From positions 7,916,286 to 7,980,285 of the forward strand of contig JALMQS010000061.1 in NCBI GenBank assembly GCA_024734495.1: 64,000 bases of DNA. The letters run 5' to 3'. Numbering within the stretch: the first letter of the stretch is position 1; each line of letters begins with the position of its first letter. Below are positions 1-11,510 of this stretch, piece after piece. Below the pieces are notes generated by a model, which ran no database searches, was not told where the DNA came from, and saw only the letters and a list, made by a program, of their open reading frames with translations. The translations under genes and the position numbers were made by a program. Source of the DNA: Forficula auricularia. Its lineage: Eukaryota; Arthropoda; Insecta; Dermaptera; Forficulidae.

Positions 1-574
1 AAAAAATTAAAAAAGTACTATCTTACTCTAGAGTAAAGTACTTTAAAATATAATTTTACTAAAAACTTTATTTAACCTTTTTGTGGTCCCCAAAGTACTT
101 AATTAGGATATTAAATTTCATCAAAATTGGTTAAGTCATTTTCAAGATATTTAGAAAAAACTAAAAAAGTACTGAAATAAAGTACTAATGTTTGTGGGCC
201 GATATGTACCAAAAACTAATCAGCGCTTCATTTTGTTAAACTAATGGTAGGTTTTCAATTTCATTTCAATCGGTGTAACGGTGTGGAAAAAATCGTGGGC
301 CAAAAAAACGATAACATCCATCCATACATACATCCATCCATACATCCGCACGCACTAAATGAAAAAATCGCACTTTTTAGCCTCTCGACGAGACCCCTTG
401 TAATTTTTGGCAAAACCGTCACGTGCTAAAATTCAACCTAATTGAATACTACAATTTGTGACTTTAATTGAGTCCATGGGTTCCGTAGTCTTTACCTGAG
501 GACCCTTTGAAGCCACGCTTGCCCCGAGAGCGATTACAATACTTTACCCATGCTTTGCATTGGATAAAGTAAAA
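1..574 (-). mobile_element. Helentron-like repeat family A, copy 1 (cut by window edge)
   Basis: Non-coding repeat matching copies at 8909-9508, 22528-23087 and 43900-44519. It ends in GGATAAAGTAAAA at 562-574, which is the inverse of ACTTTATCC found near the other end of complete copies. In complete copies that other end carries the hairpin GCAACG-GAT-CGTTGC. Subterminal inverted repeats plus one terminal hairpin is the layout known for Helentron-associated non-autonomous elements; the class is inferred. The hairpin end of this copy lies outside the window. No coding capacity. Confidence 0.6.
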
Positions 575-1089
575 AGCAAAATATGACGAAAATGTTCCTT
601 TTGATTTTCCATTTTTCAACGAACGCCAAACGAAAACTACGCAACCGATCAAAAAACTTTTTTTACTGATTGATAGCTGAATTGCCAACTATCAAATAAC
701 AAAATGTGTTTTACATTTGGACTACGCCAGCAAACCTAAAAATTCAACTGAAGCCATCTATGAGTGAAATCCGCAATTACTTAGTTGCCAACCTTATATT
801 TCGGGGTGAGCCCATCATCGTTTTCTTTGACTCCTCATGATTTATTTATATAGATATTTATTTAAATATTTCTTTATATATTGTATAAATTTTTTATATT
901 TTATTTTATTAGTATCGGCGTAATTTAAATTTAGGATCATATGCATGGTGGAAGTCTAACAATCCGCAATAAATTGCCCAATCTGGCAAGCATGCGCGAA
1001 TAATATGCAATTTGATACCGTTTTGACCAAAGTGAGTACCACCTGGCGCCCCTGGCTTAGCGTTGAAGTTTTGGAACATCATCTATACA
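575..1089. other. AT-rich intergenic sequence, nothing recognised
   Basis: No convincing ORF, tandem repeat or inverted repeat was seen between the family A copy and the palindromic element that follows. Confidence 0.5.
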
Positions 1090-1940
1090 TCTAATTAATC
1101 AACAAAAAAAACTGAACAACTTTCATTAGAACTATTTTTTTATAGGACATCAAATAAACAAAATACATAAATCAATTAGATCTCAAAAAAAATTCTTAAT
1201 AATTATTTTTAACAATCATTCAACCTAATTATCAAATAAAAATGATTAAATAATTAATTATTAAATAAATAATTTAATACTAATTAATAATTTAATAATT
1301 TTTCGAAACTGTTCTGTGGCAATTCCAGATTGTTTTGGAAGTCTTCTGGATGAATTCCACTTCCAATTTCCTTATTTTGGCCGGTTCCAGTTTCTTCGTA
1401 GCCTTTACATTTCCTGTTCTTTTTTTAAACAGATTTTACAACAGAATAAATTGAAGCTTGTGAGGGTGTATTTCTATCAGAAAAACGATAGACATTCATT
1501 TCACACTTATTCCACATTCACCGCATAAATTAAGACCATTTTAATTCTGTCTTCAACAAAAAAAATTCTCCATTTTTATTATGGTAATACAATATAAATA
1601 TCTACTGGATTGACATGAGAAATAAAATTTTTTAAACTCAAAAAGTTTAAGTAGTTCAATTAAGTAGAAAATAATCTCTTAAATTCTGAGTATAACCAAG
1701 TTTTAATATCATTAATAAACACTTATTTTCATTGTTGTGACTTTTCGATTTAATAAATATTTATTTAATAATTAATTATTTAATCATTATTATTTGATAA
1801 TAAGTTAAATAATTGTTAAAAATAATTATTAAGAATTCTTTTTGAGATCTAACTGATTCATGTATCTTGTTTATTTGATGTCGTATAAAAAAATAGTTCT
1901 TATGAAAGTTGTTCAGTTTTTTTTTGTAGATTAATTATAC
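1090..1940. repeat. Inverted-repeat (foldback) element, about 850 bp
   Basis: Arms of about 180 bp (1090-1270 and 1750-1940) are imperfect reverse complements. Both outer ends carry TAATTAATC(A/T)AC followed by an A run and CTGAACAAC. The roughly 480-bp loop has no credible ORF. Probably a non-autonomous DNA transposon; no target duplication was recognised. Confidence 0.6.
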
Positions 1941-2945
1941 GTATATAAAAATATAGGGTTCTATTTAAAAAACAGAAATTGACATTGAAATACCCTTGAA
2001 AGCTTGTTCTAGGTCGACAGACAATAGAGTAGTTTAGTTTCCCCCTCAATATAAATAAACTTTCATTTGAAACTTTTTTCCATATAATGCACTGTTTTTG
2101 AATTATAAGACTGTCTCAAGATAAAAAAAACTCACCCGGTATAGTTCCGAGATTTGTGCTACTAGGGGGCTTCGCAGCGGGTATTTTTATATTTGCCAAA
2201 ATCCTAATAGTCCTCTCATCTCTTTTCCTCAAATTATTTTCTGATATTAAAGAGGGATTTTTCTTTTTATTTATTTAAGTGGTCCACTAACAAAAGATTA
2301 TATTAAACTTAGAATTTATTAAAACTGTTTTTTTTCTTTTTAATGGCCGAAATAATAAAACGACCTAAGAATATGTTCTGGCTTTTGCCGGCCCTTATGT
2401 ATAAATAGGCTTAAGTTAGTTGCTGTCAAGGACTCTATTCGTGGGCTGGAGGACCAAAGTCCCATCGAGACAGCGATTGAAAAAGACTGGACCATAAAAT
2501 GAGTGAGCTACCATCCTTTTTTCATCTTTGATCCTGTTTTTTTTCTCGCTGCTTTTGAAAGTGAGGGGGAGTAAAGAGAGAGAGTGGGGGGATGAAACTT
2601 ATCAGGGAAATAAGACTTAGAAGAAAAAAATCAACTCTTTTGAGATTAAAGACTTAAAAAAAAAGGATAATTTGCTCATATCATCATAAACACTTTTTTA
2701 ATAAAGAAGAAGATCAATTTTGACAATAAAAAAACTCTTAAGAAGAAAACTCATCATAAAAGATATTTTTCAGTTAATATAATAAGTAGGATCAAAGTAA
2801 GTTAGAAAGCTCCAAGGGGAAAAAAATGTCAATGTAGATATAGGTATGCGTTTTAATAAAAATTTAAATTTAATTATGTGTATTTTATAAAGATTATTTG
2901 GCTTTTTTTACAATGTATGGAAGAAAGAAATCAAATTGTAATTAA
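1941..2945. other. Intergenic AT-rich sequence with repeat scraps
   Basis: The piece near 2098-2130 (ATAAGACTGTCTCAAGATAA) also occurs at 17196, just upstream of a family B copy. The rest is low-complexity A/T with no supported gene. Confidence 0.45.
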
Positions 2946-3622
2946 TTTAAAGAACAAACGAGACAGGAATGCATCAAAATTAACCAAGAAAACCTAGAAG
3001 GAGTTAAGGAATTCCGCTACCTAGGAAGTAAAATAACATGGGATGGGAGGAGCGAAAACGAAATTAAATCAAGAATTGCCCAAGCAAAAATGGGGTTTAA
3101 TTCAAAACAAAAACTACTATGCTCCTCCTCAATCAGCTTAGAAAACAGGAAGTTGCTATTGAAGACATACTATGTATGGAGCATAGCCATGTACGGGTGT
3201 GAAACCTGGACAATTAGAAAAGCGGAGAGAAAGAGATTGGAGGCTTTCGAAATGTGGTGCTACAGAAGAATGATGAATATCAAATGGATGGATAAAATTA
3301 CAAATGAAGAAGTTCTTGGAAGAATCGGAGAAAGAAGAACCTTGTGGAAGAGTCTGAAGAAGAGAAGAGGTCAGATGATGGGGTACACACTTAGACATGG
3401 GGGACTGCTTAGGGATATCTTGGAGGGGAGGTGGGAAGAGAAAGGGGAAGGGGAGAGACCCAGATTAGAATATTTCAACCAAATAATTGGGGATATGGGA
3501 TGCCAGACATTTAGAGAGGTCAAACAGCTGGCGGGGGACAGAGTCGAGTGGAGACGGATTGTTGCATCAAACCAGTCTTAGGACTGTATACTCAATGATG
3601 ATGATGATGATGATGATGATGA
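2946..3622 (+). pseudogene. RTE-like non-LTR retrotransposon, 3' end of the reverse transcriptase ORF
   Basis: An open frame runs from about 2946 to a stop at 3581, so it is longer than the stretch starting at the internal Met at 3090. It holds the post-catalytic part of an endonuclease/reverse-transcriptase polyprotein: FRYLGSKITWDGR near the start, then YGCETWTIRKAE and FEMWCYRRMM, a typical thumb/C-terminal signature of RTE-type elements. The catalytic YxDD region is missing, so this is a 5'-truncated insertion. It ends in a (GAT)n microsatellite at 3595-3622; short-repeat tails instead of poly(A) are usual for this clade. The clade call is by motif recognition only. Non-functional. Confidence 0.8.
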
Positions 3623-3639
3623 ATTAATTTCACTGAGAG

Positions 3640-3870
3640 TAATAATAAATACCTAGAGAAGAACCTCGATAATTCGACACATTTGGGGCTTTACCAATGC
3701 CGGATTACCGATTTTGACGGATTATTAAGCTCTTTAAAAAAAAAAACTTACTTGAACAAGGAAATATGTCAAGAAGTTAATTTGTTTGAGCCCTGAGGAA
3801 GTCAACAAAATTGACGAAACGTTGGCATCAAATAAAAATTATTTGCATAAGCTATTGTCCTTATTTCCCT
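3640..3870 (+). repeat. Repeat carrying a hammerhead-like core
   Basis: A short repeat whose 3' part (TTGTCCTTATTTCCCTA) recurs in reverse near 28860-28885. It contains the hammerhead-like motif annotated at 3785-3832. Penelope-like retroelements carry such ribozymes in their terminal repeats, so this may be a remnant of one; no protein evidence supports that here. Confidence 0.4.
3785..3832 (+). ncRNA. Hammerhead-ribozyme-like motif, best closed example
   Basis: Core CTGAGGA at 3793-3799, one extra A, stem II GTCAA(3801-3805)/TTGAC(3811-3815) with loop CAAAA, then GAAA at 3816-3819 and CGTT. The flanks TTTGAGCC (3785-3792) and GGC-A-TCAAA (3824-3832) pair over 8 bp with one bulged A, in the place of stem I. 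The invariant hammerhead core is CUGANGA ... GAAA. The extra nucleotide before stem II departs from the canonical form and stem III would be minimal, so activity is unproven. Confidence 0.45.
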
Positions 3871-4069
3871 ACAACAACTTATTAATTTAATCGATGGACA
3901 TAAACAACCAAAATAATTCCTAATATAGTGACTATGTTTTTTGAAGCTGCCCTTAATTATTTATTATCTTGAGAATAATTAAAACAAAAAGGTGTTACGA
4001 CAACACTATGTTTTTGGTTGCAACCCTTCTTGACCAGAGAAAGGTTGGCGATTTGTTGTTTTATCTCGA
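3871..4069. other. Short intergenic stretch
   Basis: AT-rich, no supported feature. The small ORF at 3969-4157 runs into the palindromic repeat that follows and is not credible. Confidence 0.45.
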
Positions 4070-4317
4070 AGATACCCGTATGGAAATAAATAGATTTTCG
4101 AAATATGTTTTTTATATGTTTTTAAAATATATTAAAAATATAAAAATTTTGTGTTAATTTTATATAAAGTTTATGTTTTCTATATATTCTTAAAATATAA
4201 ACTATTTTTATGTCGTTCTAGTATTAATTTTATATAAATTTAACATAAAATTTTTATATTTTTAATATATTTTCAAAAAATATATAAAAAACATATTTTA
4301 TTTCCATACGGGTATCT
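4070..4317. repeat. Palindromic MITE-like element, 248 bp
   Basis: The outer ends AGATACCCGTATGGAAATAAA and its inverse at 4295-4317 bound an AT-rich near-palindrome. No coding capacity. Probably a non-autonomous DNA transposon; a target duplication is not evident. Confidence 0.65.
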
Positions 4318-4464
4318 CCCCGTGAATGGTCTGGTAACGCGCCCAAGCGATTCGACCTGTTTAAGCCTTGATGCCGATTGATGGTGAGGAGAGATGGATG
4401 TATTTAAAAGAAGAGATTATTTCATATTGGTTTTATTCATCTCGTAACTCCAATTGACAACTGA

Positions 4465-5376
4465 TTGACCACCCCAACTGGGCTTCAGATTAGAACTGTC
4501 CTCTCTCAACTGAAAATTAGAACTGCTCTGGAAATTTCCCAAAAAGCCAATGAATTTATAAATCAACATCTGGAACCACAATGCTGCCTAATTTCTAGGC
4601 GCGCAGATAGGAACCTTCCGGACATTTCCTTTGATTCGAGCTCATTGGAATTTCGTAATAAAATATCATTGTTAGGTGTCTCCTTAGGTTCTGACCTCTC
4701 TTGGAATGACCATATTATCTCAGTAGCAAGGGCTGCAGCATGTAAGCTTGGCTTTCTTTTCCGAACCAAATGATTTTTCACCCCCACTCAACTCCTTATA
4801 TTATACAAGGCTCAAATTCGCCCCTGTCTTGAATATTGCTTGCATTTGTGGAGAGGGGCCCACAAGTATTCTCTTGAAACCCTGGACGCAATTCAGAGAC
4901 GAGCTTTCAGACTGATAGGCGATCCTACATTAACTGACACTCTCGACTCCCTAGCCCATCGTAGATCTGTCTCCGCCCTTTCCCTTTTTTATAGATACTA
5001 CCATGGCTTTTGTTCTGACGAAATTAAATCGATAATCCCACCAAGGGCCTCATTTGCGCGAAATACACGATTTTCTAAAACGCAACACCCCTAAGCGCTT
5101 AAACTGGACACTAATCGAACAAACGCATTCGCCAATTCATTTATCCCTATGACATCTAGAGACTGGAACTCTCTTCCCCCGACCGTCTTTCCAGCAACTT
5201 ATGACCTTCAATCTTTCAAGACCAGCATCCACAGATACATTCGACTTCTACCCAATCACTAAATCTCCCGTTATCTTCACGTTACAAGGGTCCACCACGG
5301 ACTACAGAGGTAGTATCTTCTTGGTGCAACTTCTTCTTGTATCAGTATCTTTATAAAAAAAAAAAAAAAAAAAAAA
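4465..5376 (+). pseudogene. Jockey-like non-LTR retrotransposon, 3' end with poly(A) tail
   Basis: C-terminal part of a reverse transcriptase ORF in one frame, broken by stops at 4771-4773 and 5092-5094. Recognisable pieces are LLGVSLGSDLSWNDHI, ACKLGFLFR, YKAQIRPCLEY, LDAIQRRAFRLIGD and RRSVSALSLFYRYYHG, then a tail with MTSRDWNSLP and FKTSIHRY. It ends in a run of about 22 A (5355-5376), typical of target-primed reverse transcription. The same family recurs at 21835, 28066 and 63713, and its catalytic region is at 10141-12380. 5'-truncated and dead. Confidence 0.8.
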
Positions 5377-6596
5377 CCAAAAGCCATTGACATTTATTTA
5401 CGACTCGTGTTAAGAGCCATCTGACTTTTAGGTCCATGAAGTCGAATTGGTAAAGTCCGCTTTCCTATTGTCAAAAGGGGCCTTCGAGCATCAAAAGGGA
5501 GCCGATCGCCCAGATATTGCCCTTAAGAATAATTATATATTTATTTAAGGAAATAAATTCTCGAGGCAAAACAAAGGCTCAGTTTTCTTTGATCATATTT
5601 GAAAAAACAAATCCTGGTAACTAAAATAAAAAAAAAGTAAATTTGTATGAATGCAAAAGAATAGGGTTTATTATAGGTTAATGAGTTAATCTAACCCTCT
5701 TATTTTTCTCAACTCATTAGCCCTTTTTTTTTATAATATAGCCACCTTCAAGTTCTAATGATCAAAGTGCCATTATCAAATGAGATTCATTTGTCAAATC
5801 ACGCATGGTGTTCCTTCCATAAATGCCCCCCCCCCCTCCCCATCATATTAGACACGCCACATTCAAGTCTGCGAGAAAAACAAAGCTGGCTACATTTTCG
5901 ATTTGAATTTTTTTCCCCCTTATAACCCAAGCACCAAACAAACTCGATATTGAAAAAGTAATAACGTCCCGCTTTCGATATTTTTCATTTTCTTTATTAA
6001 AACAAACAAAGTAATACTAGATTTTTATGGTTAAGTATCTTCCAATTATGCAATTTATATTCAAAACAAAAAAAGTGTGTGTGTTCATAAGGAATTTAAG
6101 GAAATCAATAAATGTAAGCAAAAAACAAGTCCATTAAGAGCAGGGGTGAATTTATAGGGCCCTGGGCTAACCCTATTCGGGGGTATATCTAATTAATCAA
6201 ACTAGTGGCCATTTTCGCAAAAAACTGTTTTCTATAATGATGTAAACTAGTCCAGGTAAATTACGATTTTAACTGGAAATGATTCCCGGTAAAGATTTTA
6301 TTGCTGGAATACCTTTATTGGTACACCAATATTACAAAACACTAAGTTTTACCCCAAATCTGTGTTGTGGAAATTTTTCTACGCACCTCAAAATGAGAAA
6401 ATTTCGGAGTTTTTTTCAGTTTATCTTAAATAACTCTAAAACAGCTTATCAAATCAAAAAGAAACCGATTAGATAAATTAAAGCGCTTTAAATTACGCGT
6501 AAAATGATAACAATTTTATTTATTTAAATTAAGTAGAACCGGTATTAGAGTCTGTTAAATAACAGCCCCCGATATCACTTTTGAAAATCCCTAAAA
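5377..6596. other. Intergenic sequence without recognised genes
   Basis: A/T-rich with a C run near 5827. The 65-aa ORF at 6279-6476 shows no recognisable motif and may belong to the outer arm of the palindrome that follows. Confidence 0.45.
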
Positions 6597-6727
6597 CTCG
6601 TACTTTTTTTGATTTTTCGACATTTTGAGCATGAAGAAGTACGTTTTCGACAAAGATCACTCTATAAATTTTTAAACGAGATTAAATTTTCTAGAATTTA
6701 AACAAAGTTTTATCTTAATTGTATAAT

Positions 6728-7165
6728 GATATCCCATGCCGCAATGAGGTTGCATTTTGCAGTTGTTGTTTTTTTTCAAAAAATCGCAGTTTTCCTTCAT
6801 AAAATGAAAACTACTCATTCTAATAACTTAATTCCTATCTCCTTCTCTAGAAAATTTTGTATACTTGAACGTTTACTTGAACTACTTTTTTGATAAAACT
6901 CTTAGATTTATAGATATCTAGAATTTTCTATGACAGGATATGATCCGAATTCTCAGAAGTGTCATGGAAAATGCTGGATATCTATAAATCTAAGAGTTTT
7001 ATCAAAAAAGTGATTCAAGTAAACCTTCAAGTCAACAAAGTTTCCTAGAGAATAAGATAGAAATTAAGTTCCTAGGATGAGTGGTCTTCATTTTATTAAA
7101 GAAAAATTGCGATTTCTTACAAAAAATTGCACTTTTTTAACCTCATTGCGGCATGGATTACCATT
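6728..7165. repeat. Foldback family K
   Basis: Two arms of about 190 bp around a loop of about 40 bp near 6940. Ends are CCATGCCGCAATGAGG and its inverse. The inner part (CTCTTAGATTTATAGATATC and complement) recurs at 35505-36190 in the mucin-gene intron, so this is a dispersed family. Confidence 0.65.
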
Positions 7166-7175
7166 TATCCAATTA

Positions 7176-8065
7176 CTAGGTGTGCCGGTTAATAATGTCC
7201 CTTTTTTCTAACAGATGGCATTTCGGTATTTTTCCACCAAACTCATCCATAGTGTTGGTAATCACCTTTCAAACGGCATATAACATGTCAACATTCGGTT
7301 CATTTGTGTATGAGATATTGGCTTGTAAACATGGCGGATTTTGTGCCGAAAAAGAGAATTTTCGGGAGGTGATGTTGCACTATTTTTTAATGAAGAAATC
7401 GGCTGCGGAAACGGCTTGTATTCTCGGGGGAGTTTATGGGGATCATGCTCCATCTGAAAAAATCTGCCAACGTTGGTTTGGACGGTTTCGAAGTGGTGAT
7501 TTTGATGTGAACGACAAGGAGCGGCCTGGACAGCCGAAAAAGTTTGAGGATGCTGACCTGGAGGACTTGCTGGCAGAAGATCCGCGCCAATCGCAAGGAA
7601 TGCGCTACAGACAACAATTGATCAATTTGAATCATGAATTGATTGAAAAACGGCCGCAATGGGCTCGAAGACATGAACGTGTCATTTTGCTCTACGACAA
7701 CGCTTCGTCGAACACCGCCAAATCGACGAAAGAAACCATCAAAGCGCTCGAATGGGAGGCCCTACCCCACCCGCCATACTCTCCAGACCTCGCTCCATCG
7801 GATTACCACCTCTTTAAGTCAATGGCACACGGATTGGCTGACCAGCACTTTACTAATTACGAAGAAGTGGCAAAATGGCTCGAATCTTGGCTCGCCTCGA
7901 AAGGGGAGAAATTCTACTGGTAGGGGATACACAATTTGCCGGATCGTTGGTCAAAATGTGTAGAATCCGATGGTGTATACTTTGAATAAACCACTTTTGC
8001 CAGTTCTGAAAAAATTTGTGTTTTCCTCATGCCGAAAAAAGGACATTATTAACCGGCACACCTAG
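7176..8065 (+). mobile_element. Internally deleted mariner transposon with intact TIRs
   Basis: Terminal inverted repeats of about 30 bp start CTAGGTGTGCCGGTTAATAA at 7176 and close with the inverse at 8065. They are flanked by TA (7174-7175 and 8066-8067), the target duplication of Tc1/mariner elements. At 890 bp it is shorter than the usual 1.3 kb. The transposase it carries has lost its middle, so it could move only with a transposase supplied in trans. Confidence 0.9.
7288..7987 (+). pseudogene. Mariner transposase, internally deleted
   Basis: Most likely start is the ATG at 7288, 37 codons into an open frame that begins at a non-ATG codon. The N-terminal Mos1-type helix-turn-helix is clear: FREVMLHYFLMKKSAAETA, then WFGRFRSGDFDVNDKER and PKKFEDADLEDLL. 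Right after AEDPRQSQ the frame jumps to the late catalytic region (RYRQQLINL, LLYDNASSNTAK, HPPYSPDLAPSDYHLF). The second HTH half and the first catalytic Asp are therefore gone, while the second (YDN) and third (APSDYHLF) Asp remain. An in-frame TAG at 7921 cuts off a C-terminus that would continue with LPDRW and SDGVYFE. Family certain; enzyme inactive. Confidence 0.88.
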
Positions 8066-8185
8066 TAATATGAAACTTTGTTTAAATTGTAGCAAATTTG
8101 ATCTAGTTTCAAAATGTGTAGAGAGATCTTTGTCAAAAACATGCTCCTTCATGGTCAAAATAGAAAAATAATGAAAAAAGTGCGA

Positions 8186-8908
8186 GTTTTCGGAGGATTC
8201 GTGGTGGCTGAAAACTTGGATTGGATTTTGCGCTTGAGCTCGAACGGTTGGTCGGGGAAAAAATCTAAATACTGAACTTTATAGGAAATTTTATGCACTT
8301 ATATTTTGACTAGGAAGGTTATTTACGAAAAGTTGTTAGTTTTCGAGTTATAAGCGAATAACCGCCAAAAAATGAAAATTTTCACATTTTTTTGCATTTT
8401 CTCCAATGTTGCGTCACGAAATTTTGGTGGGAAACCTCGGATTTGGATTCTGCACCCTAAAAAAATAAATATATGCAAAAAATCAAAACTTACTCAAATC
8501 TTTCCTGGTAAAAACACAATTTACCAGCCACTTGGGGCTGTTTCGGTAAAGGAATCAAATTGTTAAATAAACTTTATCAAAAGATTCATTGAATGATTAA
8601 AATTATATATTTAGGTATATTATAAGACCTCTATTTCACAATGAGGGTTATGATTTTTATTTGCCTTTGATATATACGATTACATTTTCAAGAGTTTTAC
8701 TGAATGGTGACGGTATTGAAATTAAATAAATACAACACAACTTCTCTCTAGAAACTTTCTCTTAAAAACAAAGTTTTGCTAAAGCTATAGAATGAAATCA
8801 TAACAACAAATTTTAAAGGTTGTTGTTCGTTGTACTTGCGCCGGAGCCCTATAGCGATCGTTTTCTACGCATGCGCAAAAAGTCGACATTGAAAAGTTAA
8901 CAAAACAA
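8186..8908. other. Intergenic sequence
   Basis: No convincing gene. The first part may be an outer-arm remnant of the palindrome ending at 8185. Confidence 0.4.
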
Positions 8909-9508
8909 ATAAACTGCAACGGATCGTTGCTAAACTTTATCCAAATTCATTTGAAATATTAATATGTTCTAGAGTAAAGTACTTTAAAATATAATTTTAC
9001 TAAAAACTTTATTTAACCTTTTTTGTGGTTCCCAAGGTACTTAATTAGGATATTAAATTTCATCAAAATTGGTTAAATCATTTTCAAGATATTTAGAAAA
9101 AACTAAAAAAGTACCGAAATAAAGTACTAATGTTTGTGGACCGATATGTACCAAAAACTAATCAGCGCTTCATTTTGTTAAAATACTGGTAGGTTTTCAA
9201 TTTCAATTCATTCGGTGCAACGGTGTGAAAAAATTCGTGGACGAAAAAAACGATAACACACATACATACATCCATCCATCCCCACGCACTTCCAAAAAAA
9301 TGGCACTTTTTGGTTTCTCGGCGAGATCCCAGGTAATTTTTGGCAAAACCGTCACGTGCTAAAATTCAATCTCATTGAATACTTCAATTTGTGACCTTAA
9401 TTGAGGCTATGGGTTCCGTAGTCTTTACCTGAGGACCCTTTGAAGTCGTGCTTGCCGCGAGAGCGATTCCAATACTTTCTCCCATGCTTCGCATTGGATA
9501 AAGTAAAA
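8909..9508 (-). mobile_element. Helentron-like family A, complete copy
   Basis: Begins ATAAACTGCAACGG with hairpin GCAACG-GAT-CGTTGC (about 8916-8930), followed by ACTTTATCCAA, and ends TTGGATAAAGTAAAA. Read on the minus strand the order is subterminal repeat, body, inverted subterminal repeat, hairpin, end, as in Helentron-associated elements. No ORF. This is the clearest full-length member for family comparison. Confidence 0.65.
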
Positions 9509-9613
9509 ACAACTTTAATATGTAATTCCTCTGATTGGTAAAAATTTCTTCAACACTCTGGAAGCTCCGTGAAAATCAAATCCAGAGGATCTATTATATT
9601 GGCAAGAAATATA

Positions 9614-9869
9614 TTTAATTGAATGTAATGGAAGGCAGCCCAGGGGGTAGTGAGGAAAGAAAAAATCAACACATATCAAACAAGGTGTAATTTATTGGAA
9701 TCCTTCCTCCTTCCGACGTTTCGGAGGATTTTTCCTGAAGAAGGAGGGAAACATCCTCCGAAACGTCGGTTTGAAAAGAAAGGAGGAATAAATTACACTT
9801 TATTTGATATGTGTTAATTTTTTCTTTCCTCACTACCCCTGGGCTGCCTTCCATTACATTCAATTAAAA
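9614..9869. repeat. Palindromic repeat with hammerhead-like centre
   Basis: Arms of about 100 bp: AATGGAAGGCAGCCCAGGGG at the left is mirrored near 9836-9860. The centre contains CCGACGTTTCGG and its inverse around the motif at 9735-9767. Confidence 0.65.
9735..9767 (+). ncRNA. Hammerhead-like core in palindrome
   Basis: CTGAAGA (9735-9741), extra A, perfect 5-bp stem GGAGG/CCTCC (9743-9747, 9755-9759), GAAA at 9760-9763, then CGTC. Same architecture as 3785-3832 with a different stem sequence. Stem I is not convincingly closed here. Confidence 0.35.
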
Positions 9870-10140
9870 TTTCTACCAGTTCGTCTCTCTCCAGAGAAAA
9901 TTTCGTTGCAAAAAAATATATTTAATAATTATTTTGGTGACAAAATGTTTTGTTTTTTTTCATTGGAGAGAGAACTGATTATATTTTGGTCTTTTTGACT
10001 TCAGAATTTCAAGTTTAGAAATGCAAAAAATATATTTTTTTAAATAATTTTATTAAACTTTTAAAGCGTTGTCGTGATAAAAGCAGAAGGAAATAAACAG
10101 GTGTTTTTTTTTTTAATTTTAGCTGATTAAATTAATAATC
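9870..10140. other. AT-rich spacer
   Basis: No feature supported. Confidence 0.4.
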
Positions 10141-10569
10141 CTCCTATTCTCTCAAAAATTTTCAAACTTTCTTATACCGATGGCTAATTTCCGGGGAGCT
10201 GGAAAACAGCAAGAATTCAACCAATAAAAAAAAAAGGATATTCTTCAAATGTAGGCAATTATCGTCCGATCGCCATAACTTCGGTTCTTTCTAAAATCAT
10301 GGAAAAAATAATTAATGAGCAAGTTCTTCACCATTTAGAATCTAATAAACTAATCCATGATAGTCAATACGGCTTTAGACAATTTCGGTCCACCGGCGAT
10401 ATTTTAGCATATATAATGGAATAAAGCATTAGAGACTGGTAAAGAGACTTTCGTAATAGGCTTAGAAATTTCAAAGTCCTTCGATCAAGTCTGGCACAAA
10501 AATCTTCTTGCCAAATTAACTGCATTTGGCCTCCCCCCGAGCCTCTGCAAGTTGCTTGAGAGCTTTCCC
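10141..10569 (+). pseudogene. Jockey-like reverse transcriptase fragment, duplicated copy a
   Basis: Matches 10955-11390 almost base for base and encodes the same fingers/palm part of a reverse transcriptase (NYRPIAITSVLSKIMEK, then the QYGF region). It carries an internal deletion of about 10 bp near 10413 and frame breaks, so it is dead. The direct duplication joins RT sequence here to the upstream linker that begins copy b at 10570, consistent with unequal exchange or two head-to-tail truncated insertions. Confidence 0.7.
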
Positions 10570-11510
10570 TCAAACCAAGAAGTCTTTAGACGAAAAATGG
10601 GCTGACCGATTATCAGCATGCCCCGCTAATAAAAATCGGTTCTGGCATCTCACGAAGAAATTAACTACGAACTCCTCCAAATCTGCGTTTCCCCCCTTAA
10701 TCTTGCCAGTGGCTCAATAGCCAATGACGCCCTCGCTAAAGCTGAAGCATTCGCTTCATTCTTCGCGACCAATGCCACCCTAGACGACAAGGGACTTGAC
10801 CCCCCGCCCTATACCCCTAGCACCAATATTATGTCGGATATTAAATTTAGAATACCAAAAATATTAAAGGTAATAAAAAACCTAAATGTTTATTCAGCCG
10901 CTGGCCCAGACAACATTCCCACTAGTATAATCAAAAATTGCGCGCCTGAACTTGCTCCTATTTTCTCAAAAATTTTCAACCTTTCTTATACCACTGGCTC
11001 ATTTCCGGGGAGCTGGAAAACAGCAAGAATTCAACCAATAAAAAAAAGGGAGATTCTTCAAATGTAGCCAATTATCGTCCGATCGCCATAACTTCGGTTC
11101 TTTCCAAAATCATGGAAAAATTAATTAATGAGCAAGTTCTTCACCATTTGGAATCTAATAAACTAATCCATGATAGTCAATACGGCTTTAAACAATTTCT
11201 GTCCACCGGCGATATTTTAGCATATATAACTCATATGTGGAATAAAGCACTAGAGACTGGTAAAGAGACTTTCGTAATAGGCTTAGACATTTCAAAGGCC
11301 TTCGATCAAGTCTGGCACAAAAATCTTCTTGCCAAATTACCTGCATTTGGCCTCTCCCTGAGCCTCTGAAAGTTGCTTGAGAGCTTTCTCTCAAACCGCT
11401 CTATTAAAGTCGAGGTTGATGGAATATCATCCTCGTCCTTTAATACTAATGCTGGAGTTCCTCAGGGCTCAGTCATTTCTCCCACGCTCTTTATTATCTA
11501 TATTAATGAC
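10570..11510 (+). pseudogene. Jockey-like reverse transcriptase fragment, copy b
   Basis: Holds the endonuclease-RT linker (NKNRFWHLTKKL), then AAGPDNIPTSIIKNCAPELA, ARIQPIKK, RPIAITSVLSKIMEKLI, DSQYGFKQF, IGLDISKAFDQVWH and NAGVPQGSVISPTLF. These are RT motifs in the usual order, including the first catalytic Asp in the LDISKAFD box. Stops at about 11065 and 11367 and a frameshift near 11050 break it. The YxDD box follows only after the foldback insertion, at about 12280. Clade by motif resemblance; not active. Confidence 0.8.

Larger units (their letters stand above)
6597..8185. repeat. Outer palindromic element enclosing a foldback and a mariner
   Basis: Arms 6597-6715 and 8073-8185 are diverged reverse complements, sharing for example GACAAAGATC followed by CTCT, and ATTTAAACAAAGTTT. 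Between them lie a second foldback (6728-7165) and a mariner (7176-8065). The nesting order suggests the outer element is oldest and the mariner youngest. Confidence 0.5.
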
